A stretch of DNA of 8,181 bases from Anaerotignum sp. (GTDB taxonomy: Bacteria; Bacillota; Clostridia; Lachnospirales; Anaerotignaceae): the NCBI GenBank assembly GCA_017442465.1, contig JAFRZQ010000119.1:1-8181 (forward strand). Reading direction: 5' to 3'. Positions 1 to 4,607 of the stretch are shown piece by piece. The position numbers and the translations under genes are program-made. The stretch's first letter is position 1. The number at the start of each line of letters is the position of its first letter. The notes below the pieces were generated by a model that did not search any database, was not told where the DNA came from, and saw nothing but the letters and a program-made list of their open reading frames with translations.

Positions 1-138
1 TATGCCATTGGCGGCATCAGCAGTGAAAATATCAATGCAGTGCGAAAAGTGGGTGCTGCAGGTGCCTGTGTGATGAGTGGACTGATGCGATGTGAGAATG
101 TGAAAGAAACAATGAAAGGCTTTGAAATAAAAGTATAA
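1..138 (+). CDS. thiE: Thiamine-phosphate synthase, C-terminal fragment
   Basis: The reading frame is open from the first base and ends at TAA 136-138, giving the last 45 residues of a protein whose start lies outside the window. The fragment carries AIGGI, then SENI, then GAAGACVMSGLM. This is the phosphate-binding end of the TIM-barrel family of ThiE and TenI, where the glycines of AIGGI and the GA-G-xVMSG stretch close the barrel. ThiE joins the pyrimidine and thiazole phosphates to make thiamine phosphate in the cytoplasm. The MSGLM form is common in clostridial ThiE proteins, but TenI, a related aminohydrolase, cannot be excluded from so short a piece. It is probably the last gene of a thiamine operon. 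No terminator directly follows its stop. Confidence 0.78.
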   Translation, partial: YAIGGISSENINAVRKVGAAGACVMSGLMRCENVKETMKGFEIKV

Positions 139-149
139 AAATGAATAGT

Positions 150-372
150 AACCTGTAAACGAGTTTTTCTGACGATTCCAGAGGGATTGACCGAAAACGG
201 GAAGGCAGAAGGGGAGCGCCTTAGGCCTTGCAGAAAACAACAGCGATGGGAAGCCGTGTTCCGGCGTGAGAGGAGACCATGAAGTTTCGACCGAATTTTT
301 ATGAAAAAGACCAGAGGCCTGGTCTACGGATTTTCGGGAGAACGCTGTTGAGAGACTCGTTCTCCCATTTTT
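150..372 (+). ncRNA. Probable structured non-coding RNA, possibly a raiA-motif type RNA
   Basis: No open frame of note covers this stretch, yet it is rich in complementary segments and ends in a strong terminator. Visible helices are GCCG 253-256 with CGGC 262-265, AGACCAG 308-314 with CTGGTCT 319-325 (loop AGGC), AAGGC 202-206 with GCCTT 225-229, and the terminator stem 336-344/358-366. Two long-range pairings are also possible: AACGAGT 158-164 with ACTCGTT 355-361, and AACAGCG 239-245 with CGCTGTT 343-349. Both use bases of the terminator hairpin, so they would compete with it or form pseudoknots. The size of about 220 nt, the 5'-to-3' closing pairing and the terminator resemble the raiA-motif RNA of Firmicutes. 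That name rests on impression, not alignment. A weak TATAAA at 134-139 may be the -10 box. No gene lies close downstream in the same direction except a truncated one, so an independent RNA is more likely than a riboswitch. Confidence 0.5.
336..372 (+). terminator. Intrinsic terminator of the non-coding RNA
   Basis: A perfect 9-bp stem is formed by GGGAGAACG (336-344) and CGTTCTCCC (358-366), with a 13-base loop, followed by ATTTTT. It defines the likely 3' end of the upstream RNA. The loop and the 3' arm can pair with upstream segments of that RNA instead. Confidence 0.75.
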
Positions 373-460
373 ATGCAGTTATTTGAAGGTCTTGATAGAG
401 AGGATTTTCTCTTTCCTCTATAACAATTTCTTAATTTATACATTATCCTACCCAACCACA
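373..460. other. AT-rich spacer without a recognised gene
   Basis: This stretch separates the non-coding RNA from the truncated spoIIID copy. It holds one imperfect hairpin, ATAGAG (395-400) with CTCTAT (416-421). No U-tract follows, so it is not called a terminator. It shares no visible similarity with the sequence upstream of the intact spoIIID copy, so the duplicated segment begins abruptly at 461. Confidence 0.5.
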
Positions 461-614
461 GCATATACATAACCAAGCGATACTTAGAGGAGTGCTTGGT
501 TTGAAGACATATATCGAGGAACGGGCGGTGGAGGTTGCCAAATTTATGATCCATACCAATGCCACGGTGCGGGAAACGGCGAAGAAATTCGGCATTTCCA
601 AATCCACAGTGCAT
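461..614 (+). repeat. Direct repeat, left copy (spoIIID leader and 5' coding end)
   Basis: This 154-bp segment aligns without gaps to 2863-3016, with 139 identical positions. Bases 461-517 are 57/57 identical and cover the leader, the ribosome binding site and the first codons. All 15 mismatches fall in 518-614. Twelve are single synonymous third-base changes; the other three change one codon (CAT 552-554, His, against ACC, Thr). Similarity stops at 614, and the upstream flanks are unrelated. Confidence 0.95.
471..501 (+). promoter_or_regulatory. Leader hairpin with ribosome binding site in the loop (left copy)
   Basis: AACCAAGC (471-478) and GCTTGGTT (494-501) form a perfect 8-bp stem with a 15-base loop that contains GAGGAG. 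The last stem base is the first base of the TTG start codon at 501. It is identical to the hairpin at 2873-2903. Confidence 0.6.
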
Positions 615-674
615 ACAGTAGTTCCTATCGGTGTCGGTTGTATTGGGTGTTTGCATTCCATCATTCTTGAATGA
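501..674 (+). pseudogene. spoIIID: Truncated spoIIID copy (5' fragment)
   Basis: Starting at TTG 501, behind GAGGAG, the first 38 codons encode the SpoIIID N-terminus and its whole helix-turn-helix (TVRETAKKFGISKSTVH). Thirty-seven of the 38 residues match the intact copy at 2903. After codon 38 the similarity ends. The frame runs 19 more codons through unrelated sequence (TVVPIGVGC and on) and stops at 672-674, giving 57 residues. The C-terminal half, including the basic region that SpoIIID also needs for DNA binding, is missing, so normal function is unlikely. The differences from the intact gene are mostly synonymous, which suggests that this fragment evolved for a time as part of a working gene before it was truncated. 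It keeps its ribosome binding site and could still yield a peptide. Confidence 0.85.
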
Positions 675-678
675 AAAA

Positions 679-718
679 GGCACATATTCGGAAAAATTCG
701 ATATGTGTCTTTCTTTAT
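679..718. terminator. Bidirectional terminator between spoIIID fragment and kinase-like gene
   Basis: GGCACATAT (679-687) pairs with ATATGTGTC (701-709), a 9-bp stem with one G-U pair. On the plus strand it is followed by TTTCTTTATTT. On the minus strand the stem is followed by CCTTTTTCATT. It lies just beyond the stop of the minus-strand gene and just after the stop of the truncated spoIIID, so it can serve both convergent transcripts. Confidence 0.65.
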
Positions 719-739
719 TTATCCATTCTGTATATTCTC

Positions 740-2632
740 TTACTGCTGAGGCTCTGCCACGATCTGCATTTCCCCAATACGCAGATAGAAGTTATCTTTA
801 TCCGCAAAATGCTTTGCTGTTTCCATATTCCAGTTTCCTCTTTTTACGAGCATACTCCTGTTTTTGGCAGACATGCGGTCGATGGCTTTTACAACTTTAT
901 TCCATCTGTCCCAAAGGGCTTCCAGATAATCCTCCTGTAAAAGATCCCCCAGATAATAACCCAGATTTTCCTTCGTCATTGTGCGCAGTTCTGTTACCAG
1001 ATCTTCATCTAATACGGGAATGGAGGAAATCTCTTTGGACATATGATCAAGATAATGGATCAGCTCTTCATCCACTTCGGGAATGGAACCAGACTGACTG
1101 ATTTTCTGCTTCATATCTGCAATGTCTTCTTCGGGTACTTTAATATAAAAAGTATTGTTTATCTTATATTCCAGTTCTTCGGCCAATTTCTGATATAATT
1201 CAGGAACTGCCTCCATCTTTTCCATAGTATCCTTGAGTTTTTCCAACAGATCCTCCGGCGTCTGATCATCTTCTGTAACAAAAGCAGGCAGATGATTTGT
1301 CTTGAAATTAGAATTGATCGTTTCATAGTTCAGCTTACCAAAGGCTAAGTCATTATCGATTCCCTGTACGCCTGTGATTACGGTTTGATTTCCTATTTTA
1401 ACCGTCGTCACAAAAATATTGGCCTCATGGCGGTCGATCTGTCCGCAGATCGTATCAAACAGCTGCAAAGAGGAAAATTGGCGGATCGCTTCAGGGGTAT
1501 ATACTACATTATTTCTGCCGGCCTCTCTCAGGACCTTCGCATACTCGGTACCTTTTGCCTGTGCCATTACGACACCTTCCTGCATCTGCAGGCCGCTGTG
1601 ATGAAGCGTTGCTGTATTGGCAAGGGTCACCAGGGATGGATTTTTCAGAATGATCGCCAGACGGCTGGTCAGAGTATTGCGGTTGGACAATACTTCTCCG
1701 TCTCCGATTTCAGCTACTCTGCTGGCTACCATTCTGTCTACCCACATTTTATACTTTGGAACCGTATCCTTCAGAATTTCCTGTACTTTTGGGTCTTCCC
1801 ACTTCACTTCAGAATTTCCCAGCCTGCTTTTTATTGAATCAATGATGCGCTCCATATCTGCCTGATCCGTTGCAGTTTTCAATGCATCAGAAATATCTGG
1901 GATCTCGCTGATAGGCTTCATGAGGTTTTCCAGCGAAGTATAAAGGGAGAGGTCCTTTTCATCCATACAGTGATCAATATAGGTTTCTCTGAACATGATT
2001 TCTGCATTTTGCAGTTTTTCTTCTTTTTTGAAATAGTAGTCTGACTTTTCGCCTTTAATGATCTGGACTTCACTGGTAGCTGCACCACCTGTTTGTACAT
2101 CCTTCACCTGATCCAGATCAAAATCGCTGCCGCGAATCAGCCCAATTACATTCCCCCAGAGCAATGATGTATTCTTTTCACATGCGTATGTATAAAGTTC
2201 GGCTGCCTTATTCTCAAATTTGGCTTTCTCCTGCTCCGCAAGGCTTAATGTGCCTTTTACCAGGTGAAGTCTTGCTTTGCCAGAGGATGTGATGGGATGC
2301 TTATGGCTGTGGATATATCTCTGACAACTTTCCACAAGGTTACTGTACAGAGATTGAATGGTTTTCAGCTGTGAATCAAATCTATCCTGAACTTGGGAAA
2401 GCTCGATATACATATATGCAGCGAGTTCACCCTGATACATTTTGATTTTGCTCATTTCTTCTCCATCTTTATGCTTGATGCCGGCAACCTGAAAATTGCT
2501 TTCCTGCAGGATCTGGGTATGCTGCAGAACGCTCTCCATGGAAGAGGCATACATATCTTGCATCTTATCCATTTCTTTTGTTTTGAATAGCGTATCTTTT
2601 TTTACGAACTTTTCATTTTCATGCCTAAACAT
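740..2632 (-). CDS. Uncharacterised protein with PI3/4-kinase/HipA/Fam20C-like catalytic motifs
   Basis: This gene encodes 630 residues and has no signal peptide or membrane segment, so it is probably cytoplasmic. The start chosen is ATG 2630-2632, with AGGGGG seven bases upstream. A GTG 18 codons earlier lacks such a site. Residues 1-170 look helical and charged. Motifs in order from the N-terminus suggest a split kinase fold. GGAATS (about 182-187) with FKK (201-203) could be the nucleotide loop and ATP-binding lysine. GVVMAQAKG (about 353-361) resembles a hinge. CGQIDRHEANIF (about 396-407) matches the DRHxxN catalytic loop of PI3/4 kinases and HipA-type kinases. GIDNDLAFG (424-432) sits where these families bind metal. 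Residues 450-630 are helical and acidic. The specific family and substrate are not recognised; the kinase call is inferred from motif order alone. The gene stands alone, between two spoIIID copies, and has its own terminator at 679-718. No convincing promoter was found in 2633-2862. Confidence 0.8.
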   Translation of the reverse strand: MFRHENEKFVKKDTLFKTKEMDKMQDMYASSMESVLQHTQILQESNFQVAGIKHKDGEEMSKIKMYQGELAAYMYIELSQVQDRFDSQLKTIQSLYSNLVESCQRYIHSHKHPITSSGKARLHLVKGTLSLAEQEKAKFENKAAELYTYACEKNTSLLWGNVIGLIRGSDFDLDQVKDVQTGGAATSEVQIIKGEKSDYYFKKEEKLQNAEIMFRETYIDHCMDEKDLSLYTSLENLMKPISEIPDISDALKTATDQADMERIIDSIKSRLGNSEVKWEDPKVQEILKDTVPKYKMWVDRMVASRVAEIGDGEVLSNRNTLTSRLAIILKNPSLVTLANTATLHHSGLQMQEGVVMAQAKGTEYAKVLREAGRNNVVYTPEAIRQFSSLQLFDTICGQIDRHEANIFVTTVKIGNQTVITGVQGIDNDLAFGKLNYETINSNFKTNHLPAFVTEDDQTPEDLLEKLKDTMEKMEAVPELYQKLAEELEYKINNTFYIKVPEEDIADMKQKISQSGSIPEVDEELIHYLDHMSKEISSIPVLDEDLVTELRTMTKENLGYYLGDLLQEDYLEALWDRWNKVVKAIDRMSAKNRSMLVKRGNWNMETAKHFADKDNFYLRIGEMQIVAEPQQ

Positions 2633-2842
2633 ATAAATTCCCCCTGAACTATGATGAATTGGGAATATAACTGGTATTTTATACACAAAACATATATTTA
2701 TTTTGATTGTACTGCTATTTTAGCTTAACATTATTTCTGTGTTTTAACGATATTTCGTATGAAAAGTATCTTTTTTCTGCCTCAAATGATATCAGATTAG
2801 GAGAAAACTAAAACCAAAAGTTTATTACAGACATAGGGTTTG

Positions 2843-2872
2843 TTATATCAGGAAAAAGAACGGCATATACAT
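2843..2872 (+). promoter_or_regulatory. Possible sporulation (sigma-E-like) promoter of spoIIID
   Basis: TTATAT (2843-2848) and CATATACAT (2864-2872) are 15 bases apart. This loosely resembles the sigma-E pattern of an ATATT-type -35 box and a CATACA-T -10 box; spoIIID is a known sigma-E target in Bacillus subtilis. The match is partial. The -10-like element lies inside the direct repeat and recurs at 462-470, whereas the -35-like element is outside the repeat and is not duplicated. Confidence 0.3.
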
Positions 2873-3016
2873 AACCAAGCGATACTTAGAGGAGTGCTTG
2901 GTTTGAAGACATATATCGAAGAACGGGCGGTGGAGGTGGCAAAATTTATGATCACCACCAATGCCACTGTGCGGGAAACGGCGAAGAAGTTTGGGATCTC
3001 AAAATCGACGGTGCAC
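2863..3016 (+). repeat. Direct repeat, right copy (leader and 5' end of intact spoIIID)
   Basis: This is the partner of 461-614 at a constant offset of 2402 bases, with 57 identical bases first (2863-2919) and then 82/97 matching. In this copy the coding sequence continues into the full spoIIID gene. Confidence 0.95.
2873..2903 (+). promoter_or_regulatory. Leader hairpin with ribosome binding site in the loop (spoIIID)
   Basis: AACCAAGC (2873-2880) pairs with GCTTGGTT (2896-2903). The 15-base loop holds GAGGAG, and the stem ends on the first base of the TTG start. The fold places the ribosome binding site in single-stranded sequence and the start codon at the foot of the stem, which could tune translation of this already weak start codon. 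An inverted repeat with a short spacer can also be the core of a recombinase site. Confidence 0.6.
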
Positions 3017-3160
3017 AAGGACATCACAGACAGAGTGGAGCGGATAGACCCTGAACTGGCGAAGTCTGTCCGTCAGGTGCTGGAAGTGAATAAGGCAGAG
3101 CGACATATCCGCGGAGGTCTGGCAACAAGGGAAAAATATCTTCCTAATAAAACTCCATGA
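2903..3160 (+). CDS. spoIIID: Sporulation transcriptional regulator SpoIIID
   Basis: SpoIIID is a small DNA-binding protein of the mother cell that activates or represses sigma-E-dependent genes and helps switch on sigma-K. The 85 residues align along their length with the known protein. The N-terminal YIEERA stretch comes first, a helix-turn-helix lies at about 22-42 (TVRETAKKFGISKSTVHKDI), the DRVERIDPELAKSVRQVL helix follows, and the RHIRGGLATREKY basic end closes it. The length is close to the 93 residues of the Bacillus protein. TTG at 2903 was chosen because it follows GAGGAG by 8 bases and gives the family N-terminus; an open frame back to 2840 adds residues with no match. It runs toward the Crp/Fnr gene and shares a terminator with it. 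Its 5' end is duplicated at 461-614. Confidence 0.94.
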   Translation: MKTYIEERAVEVAKFMITTNATVRETAKKFGISKSTVHKDITDRVERIDPELAKSVRQVLEVNKAERHIRGGLATREKYLPNKTP

Positions 3161-3164
3161 AAAA

Positions 3165-3199
3165 AAGGCTATCCCTGTTTTTGGTATAGCCTTGCTGTT
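3165..3199. terminator. Bidirectional terminator between spoIIID and the Crp/Fnr gene
   Basis: AAGGCTAT (3165-3172) pairs with ATAGCCTT (3186-3193). On the plus strand GCTGTTTTT follows. On the minus strand the stem runs straight into eight T residues. It sits between two convergent stop codons. Confidence 0.75.
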
Positions 3200-3200
3200 T

Positions 3201-3845
3201 TTATAGTAATGTTACCATTCTGCCGTCCAGTTCGATCATTTCTTCCTCTTTCATTTTTTTCAGTTCCCGCATCATGGCACTGCGGTCGATGCAGAGGTAG
3301 TTAGCCAGTTTCAGCAGGGAAAAAGGCAGTTCAAAGGTCAGGCAGTTCTGCTTGGTGGACTGGATGCGAAAATAGCTCATCAGTTTGCCGCGGATGGAAC
3401 GATGGCTGAGGATATCTACCTTTTCTGTCAGATGAACCACTTTTCCCGCCATCAGCTGCAGCATGTTTTCCACCACCTGAGTGTGATGCTGACAGGTATT
3501 GGAGCAGCGTTTGGTGATCTGCCCTTTTTCGATAAACAGAACGGTGCAGTCTTTTTCGCATACAGTGATAAATTCATCTTCTCTGTTGGCAAAGGCAAAA
3601 GCATCGCCGAAAACGCCGGTATCCTCCAGATATTCCAGAAGATCCAAAGAGCCGTCGATGGAGATGCGGCTGACAGAAACAGCCCCGTCCAGAAGAAGGC
3701 AGATATATTCTTTTTTTCCTTCTGTGGTGGGGATAATGTCTTTTTCGGAGAAAGAACGCTTCCTCATGTCAAAGCAGGGGACCATTTTTTCGATGCTTTC
3801 CGGAGAAACATTCTGAAATAATGCGTTTTTCGAAATATTTTCCAT
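3201..3845 (-). CDS. Crp/Fnr-family transcriptional regulator
   Basis: This cytoplasmic regulator has 214 residues, the usual length for the family. Residues about 5-120 form a cyclic-nucleotide-binding-type beta-roll sensor, with LLLDGAVSVSRIS and TGVFGDAFAFA marking its strands. A long dimer helix follows at about 120-145. The C-terminal winged helix-turn-helix (about 148-214) includes RGKLMSYF, SLLKLANYLCIDRSAMMREL and a closing wing. The GEL/RxxS nucleotide-binding signature of true Crp is not evident. Eight cysteines are present, including C96-x3-C100 and C114-x3-C118, but no Fnr-type N-terminal cluster, so the signal is unknown; redox or haem/NO sensing is possible. The ATG start has AAGGAG six bases upstream. 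The gene is divergent from dfx and faces palindromic sites in the shared spacer, so control of itself and of dfx is likely but inferred. Confidence 0.9.
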   Translation of the reverse strand: MENISKNALFQNVSPESIEKMVPCFDMRKRSFSEKDIIPTTEGKKEYICLLLDGAVSVSRISIDGSLDLLEYLEDTGVFGDAFAFANREDEFITVCEKDCTVLFIEKGQITKRCSNTCQHHTQVVENMLQLMAGKVVHLTEKVDILSHRSIRGKLMSYFRIQSTKQNCLTFELPFSLLKLANYLCIDRSAMMRELKKMKEEEMIELDGRMVTLL

Positions 3846-3860
3846 ATTTTTCTCCTTTCT

Positions 3861-3874
3861 GTTGCATTTGCAAC
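3861..3874. promoter_or_regulatory. Palindromic operator candidate in the Crp/Fnr gene leader
   Basis: GTTGCA and TGCAAC flank a TT spacer, giving a 14-bp inverted repeat directly upstream of the ribosome binding site (3851-3856, minus strand). On the minus strand, TTGCTT (3916-3921) and TATCAT (3894-3899), 16 bases apart, are a weak promoter candidate. The palindrome would then lie just downstream of the transcription start, a position suited to autorepression. Confidence 0.45.
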
Positions 3875-3893
3875 ATAGATTTCCGTTAAGTCC

Positions 3894-3903
3894 ATGATAT
3901 CAT
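3894..3903. promoter_or_regulatory. Perfect 10-bp palindrome ATGATATCAT
   Basis: This palindrome overlaps the possible -10 box of the minus-strand regulator gene. Its arms ATGAT/ATCAT are the same as those of the Fur/PerR-like box at 4029-4041, without the central base. A short AT-rich palindrome can arise by chance, so this is a weak call. Confidence 0.25.
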
Positions 3904-3955
3904 AAAATCACAGAAAAGCAAGAGAAAAGAAGATGAATGGGAAAGATAAAAACGG

Positions 3956-3969
3956 GATAAAATTTTATC
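3956..3969. promoter_or_regulatory. Perfect 14-bp palindrome upstream of the dfx -35 box
   Basis: GATAAAATTTTATC ends nine bases before the -35 hexamer of the dfx promoter. This position suits an activator or a repressor, and the divergent Crp/Fnr protein is the obvious candidate ligand. Whether that protein binds here is inference. Confidence 0.4.
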
Positions 3970-3978
3970 AGAAACCCA

Positions 3979-4007
3979 TTGACAAAACCCTATCAAAGAG
4001 ATATAAT
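3979..4007 (+). promoter_or_regulatory. Consensus sigma-A promoter of dfx
   Basis: TTGACA (3979-3984) and TATAAT (4002-4007) are both perfect and separated by the optimal 17 bases. Transcription should start near 4014, leaving a leader of about 75 bases. CCTATC (3989-3994) and GATAGG (4011-4016) form an inverted repeat around the -10 box and may be a further operator. So strong a promoter implies high expression when not repressed. Confidence 0.85.
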
Positions 4008-4028
4008 TCAGATAGGATATCAAATAAG

Positions 4029-4041
4029 AATGATTATCATT
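4029..4041. promoter_or_regulatory. Fur/PerR-type box downstream of the dfx promoter
   Basis: AATGATTATCATT is a 6-1-6 palindrome. It matches the central 13 bases of the classical Fur box except at the middle base. It differs from the PerR core ATAATnATTAT at two positions. It lies about 15-28 bases after the expected transcription start, so a bound repressor could block the promoter. PerR control of superoxide reductase genes is known in clostridia. Confidence 0.55.
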
Positions 4042-4090
4042 TAGGAAAAAATAAAAGAGAGAGTATATTTCAAAACAAGGAGGAATCATT

Positions 4091-4474
4091 ATGAAGGAAC
4101 CTAGATTTTACAAATGCGCACATTGTGGCAACATCATTACAAAGATTGAAGACAAAGGTGTTCCCGTATTCTGCTGTGGTCAGAAAATGGATGAACTGGT
4201 GCCTAACACATCCGACGGTGCCGGCGAAAAACACGTACCCGTTGTAGAAATCAATGGCAAAGAAGTAAAAGTAGTAGTTGGTGAAGTTTCTCATCCTATG
4301 ATCGAAGAACATCACATCGCATGGATCGTTCTGCACACAAATAAAGGTGTTCAGGTGAAATATCTGGATCACACAGGTGCACCTGAAGCAGTTTTCGCAC
4401 TGGCTGAAGGCGAAGAAGTGATTGCAGCTTATGAATACTGCAACCTGCACGGTCTGTGGAAAAAAGAAATCTGA
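4091..4474 (+). CDS. dfx: Desulfoferrodoxin (class II superoxide reductase)
   Basis: This cytoplasmic enzyme of 127 residues reduces superoxide to hydrogen peroxide without making oxygen, taking electrons from rubredoxin. The N-terminal desulforedoxin domain has C9-x2-C12 and the adjacent pair C28-C29 that bind centre I. The catalytic domain carries E46-K47-H48, SHP (H68), H74, and C117-N-L-H120, which match the four histidines and one cysteine of centre II together with the conserved glutamate and lysine. All ligands are present and the length is typical. The start has AAGGAGG seven bases upstream. The gene has its own promoter at 3979-4007, a Fur/PerR-like box in its leader and a terminator at 4491-4520, so it looks like a single-gene unit divergent from the Crp/Fnr regulator. 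Confidence 0.96.
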   Translation: MKEPRFYKCAHCGNIITKIEDKGVPVFCCGQKMDELVPNTSDGAGEKHVPVVEINGKEVKVVVGEVSHPMIEEHHIAWIVLHTNKGVQVKYLDHTGAPEAVFALAEGEEVIAAYEYCNLHGLWKKEI

Positions 4475-4490
4475 TAACGAAGAATTTTAA

Positions 4491-4520
4491 GGAGGAGGGC
4501 GGAATCGCTCTCCTCTATTT
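4491..4520 (+). terminator. Terminator after dfx
   Basis: An 11-bp stem is formed by 4491-4501 and 4506-4516 with a GAAT loop; two pairs are G-U. It is followed by ATTTT. The T-tract is short, so some read-through into the flavodiiron gene is possible. Confidence 0.65.
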
Positions 4521-4545
4521 TCATAAACAGGGAAATCAACAGAAA

Positions 4546-4594
4546 TTGACAGTTCCCTTTCTTTTTTGACAAAATATCCTATTATTTTTATATG
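4546..4594 (+). promoter_or_regulatory. Possible promoter region of the flavodiiron gene
   Basis: Two TTGACA hexamers occur 20 bases apart (4546-4551 and 4566-4571). The second has TATATG at 4589-4594 after 17 bases, but this would give a leader of only a few bases. TATTAT at 4580-4585 is a better -10 box but lacks a well-spaced -35. The real promoter cannot be fixed by eye. Confidence 0.35.
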
Positions 4595-4607
4595 AGAGGT
4601 GTAAATT

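Noticed and set aside
139..372. Thiamine (TPP) or T-box riboswitch after thiE
   Set aside because: The TPP signature CTGAGA and the T-box motif are absent, and no biosynthetic gene follows in the right place.
395..421. Hairpin as a second terminator before the truncated spoIIID
   Set aside because: The stem is short and imperfect and no U-tract follows it.
631..1865. Plus-strand open frames opposite the kinase-like gene
   Set aside because: They are shadows of the minus-strand gene, lack ribosome binding sites and show no recognisable protein features.
2633..2686. Upstream GTG start for the kinase-like gene, adding 18 residues
   Set aside because: No ribosome binding site precedes the GTG, whereas ATG 2630-2632 has AGGGGG at ideal spacing.
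614..2862. Insertion sequence or phage integrase between the spoIIID repeats
   Set aside because: No transposase or integrase frame, no terminal inverted repeats and no clear target-site duplication were found on either strand.
2840..2902. Longer spoIIID reading frame from TTG 2840
   Set aside because: The extra residues run through the promoter-like and hairpin leader, match nothing in SpoIIID, and bypass the ribosome binding site before TTG 2903.
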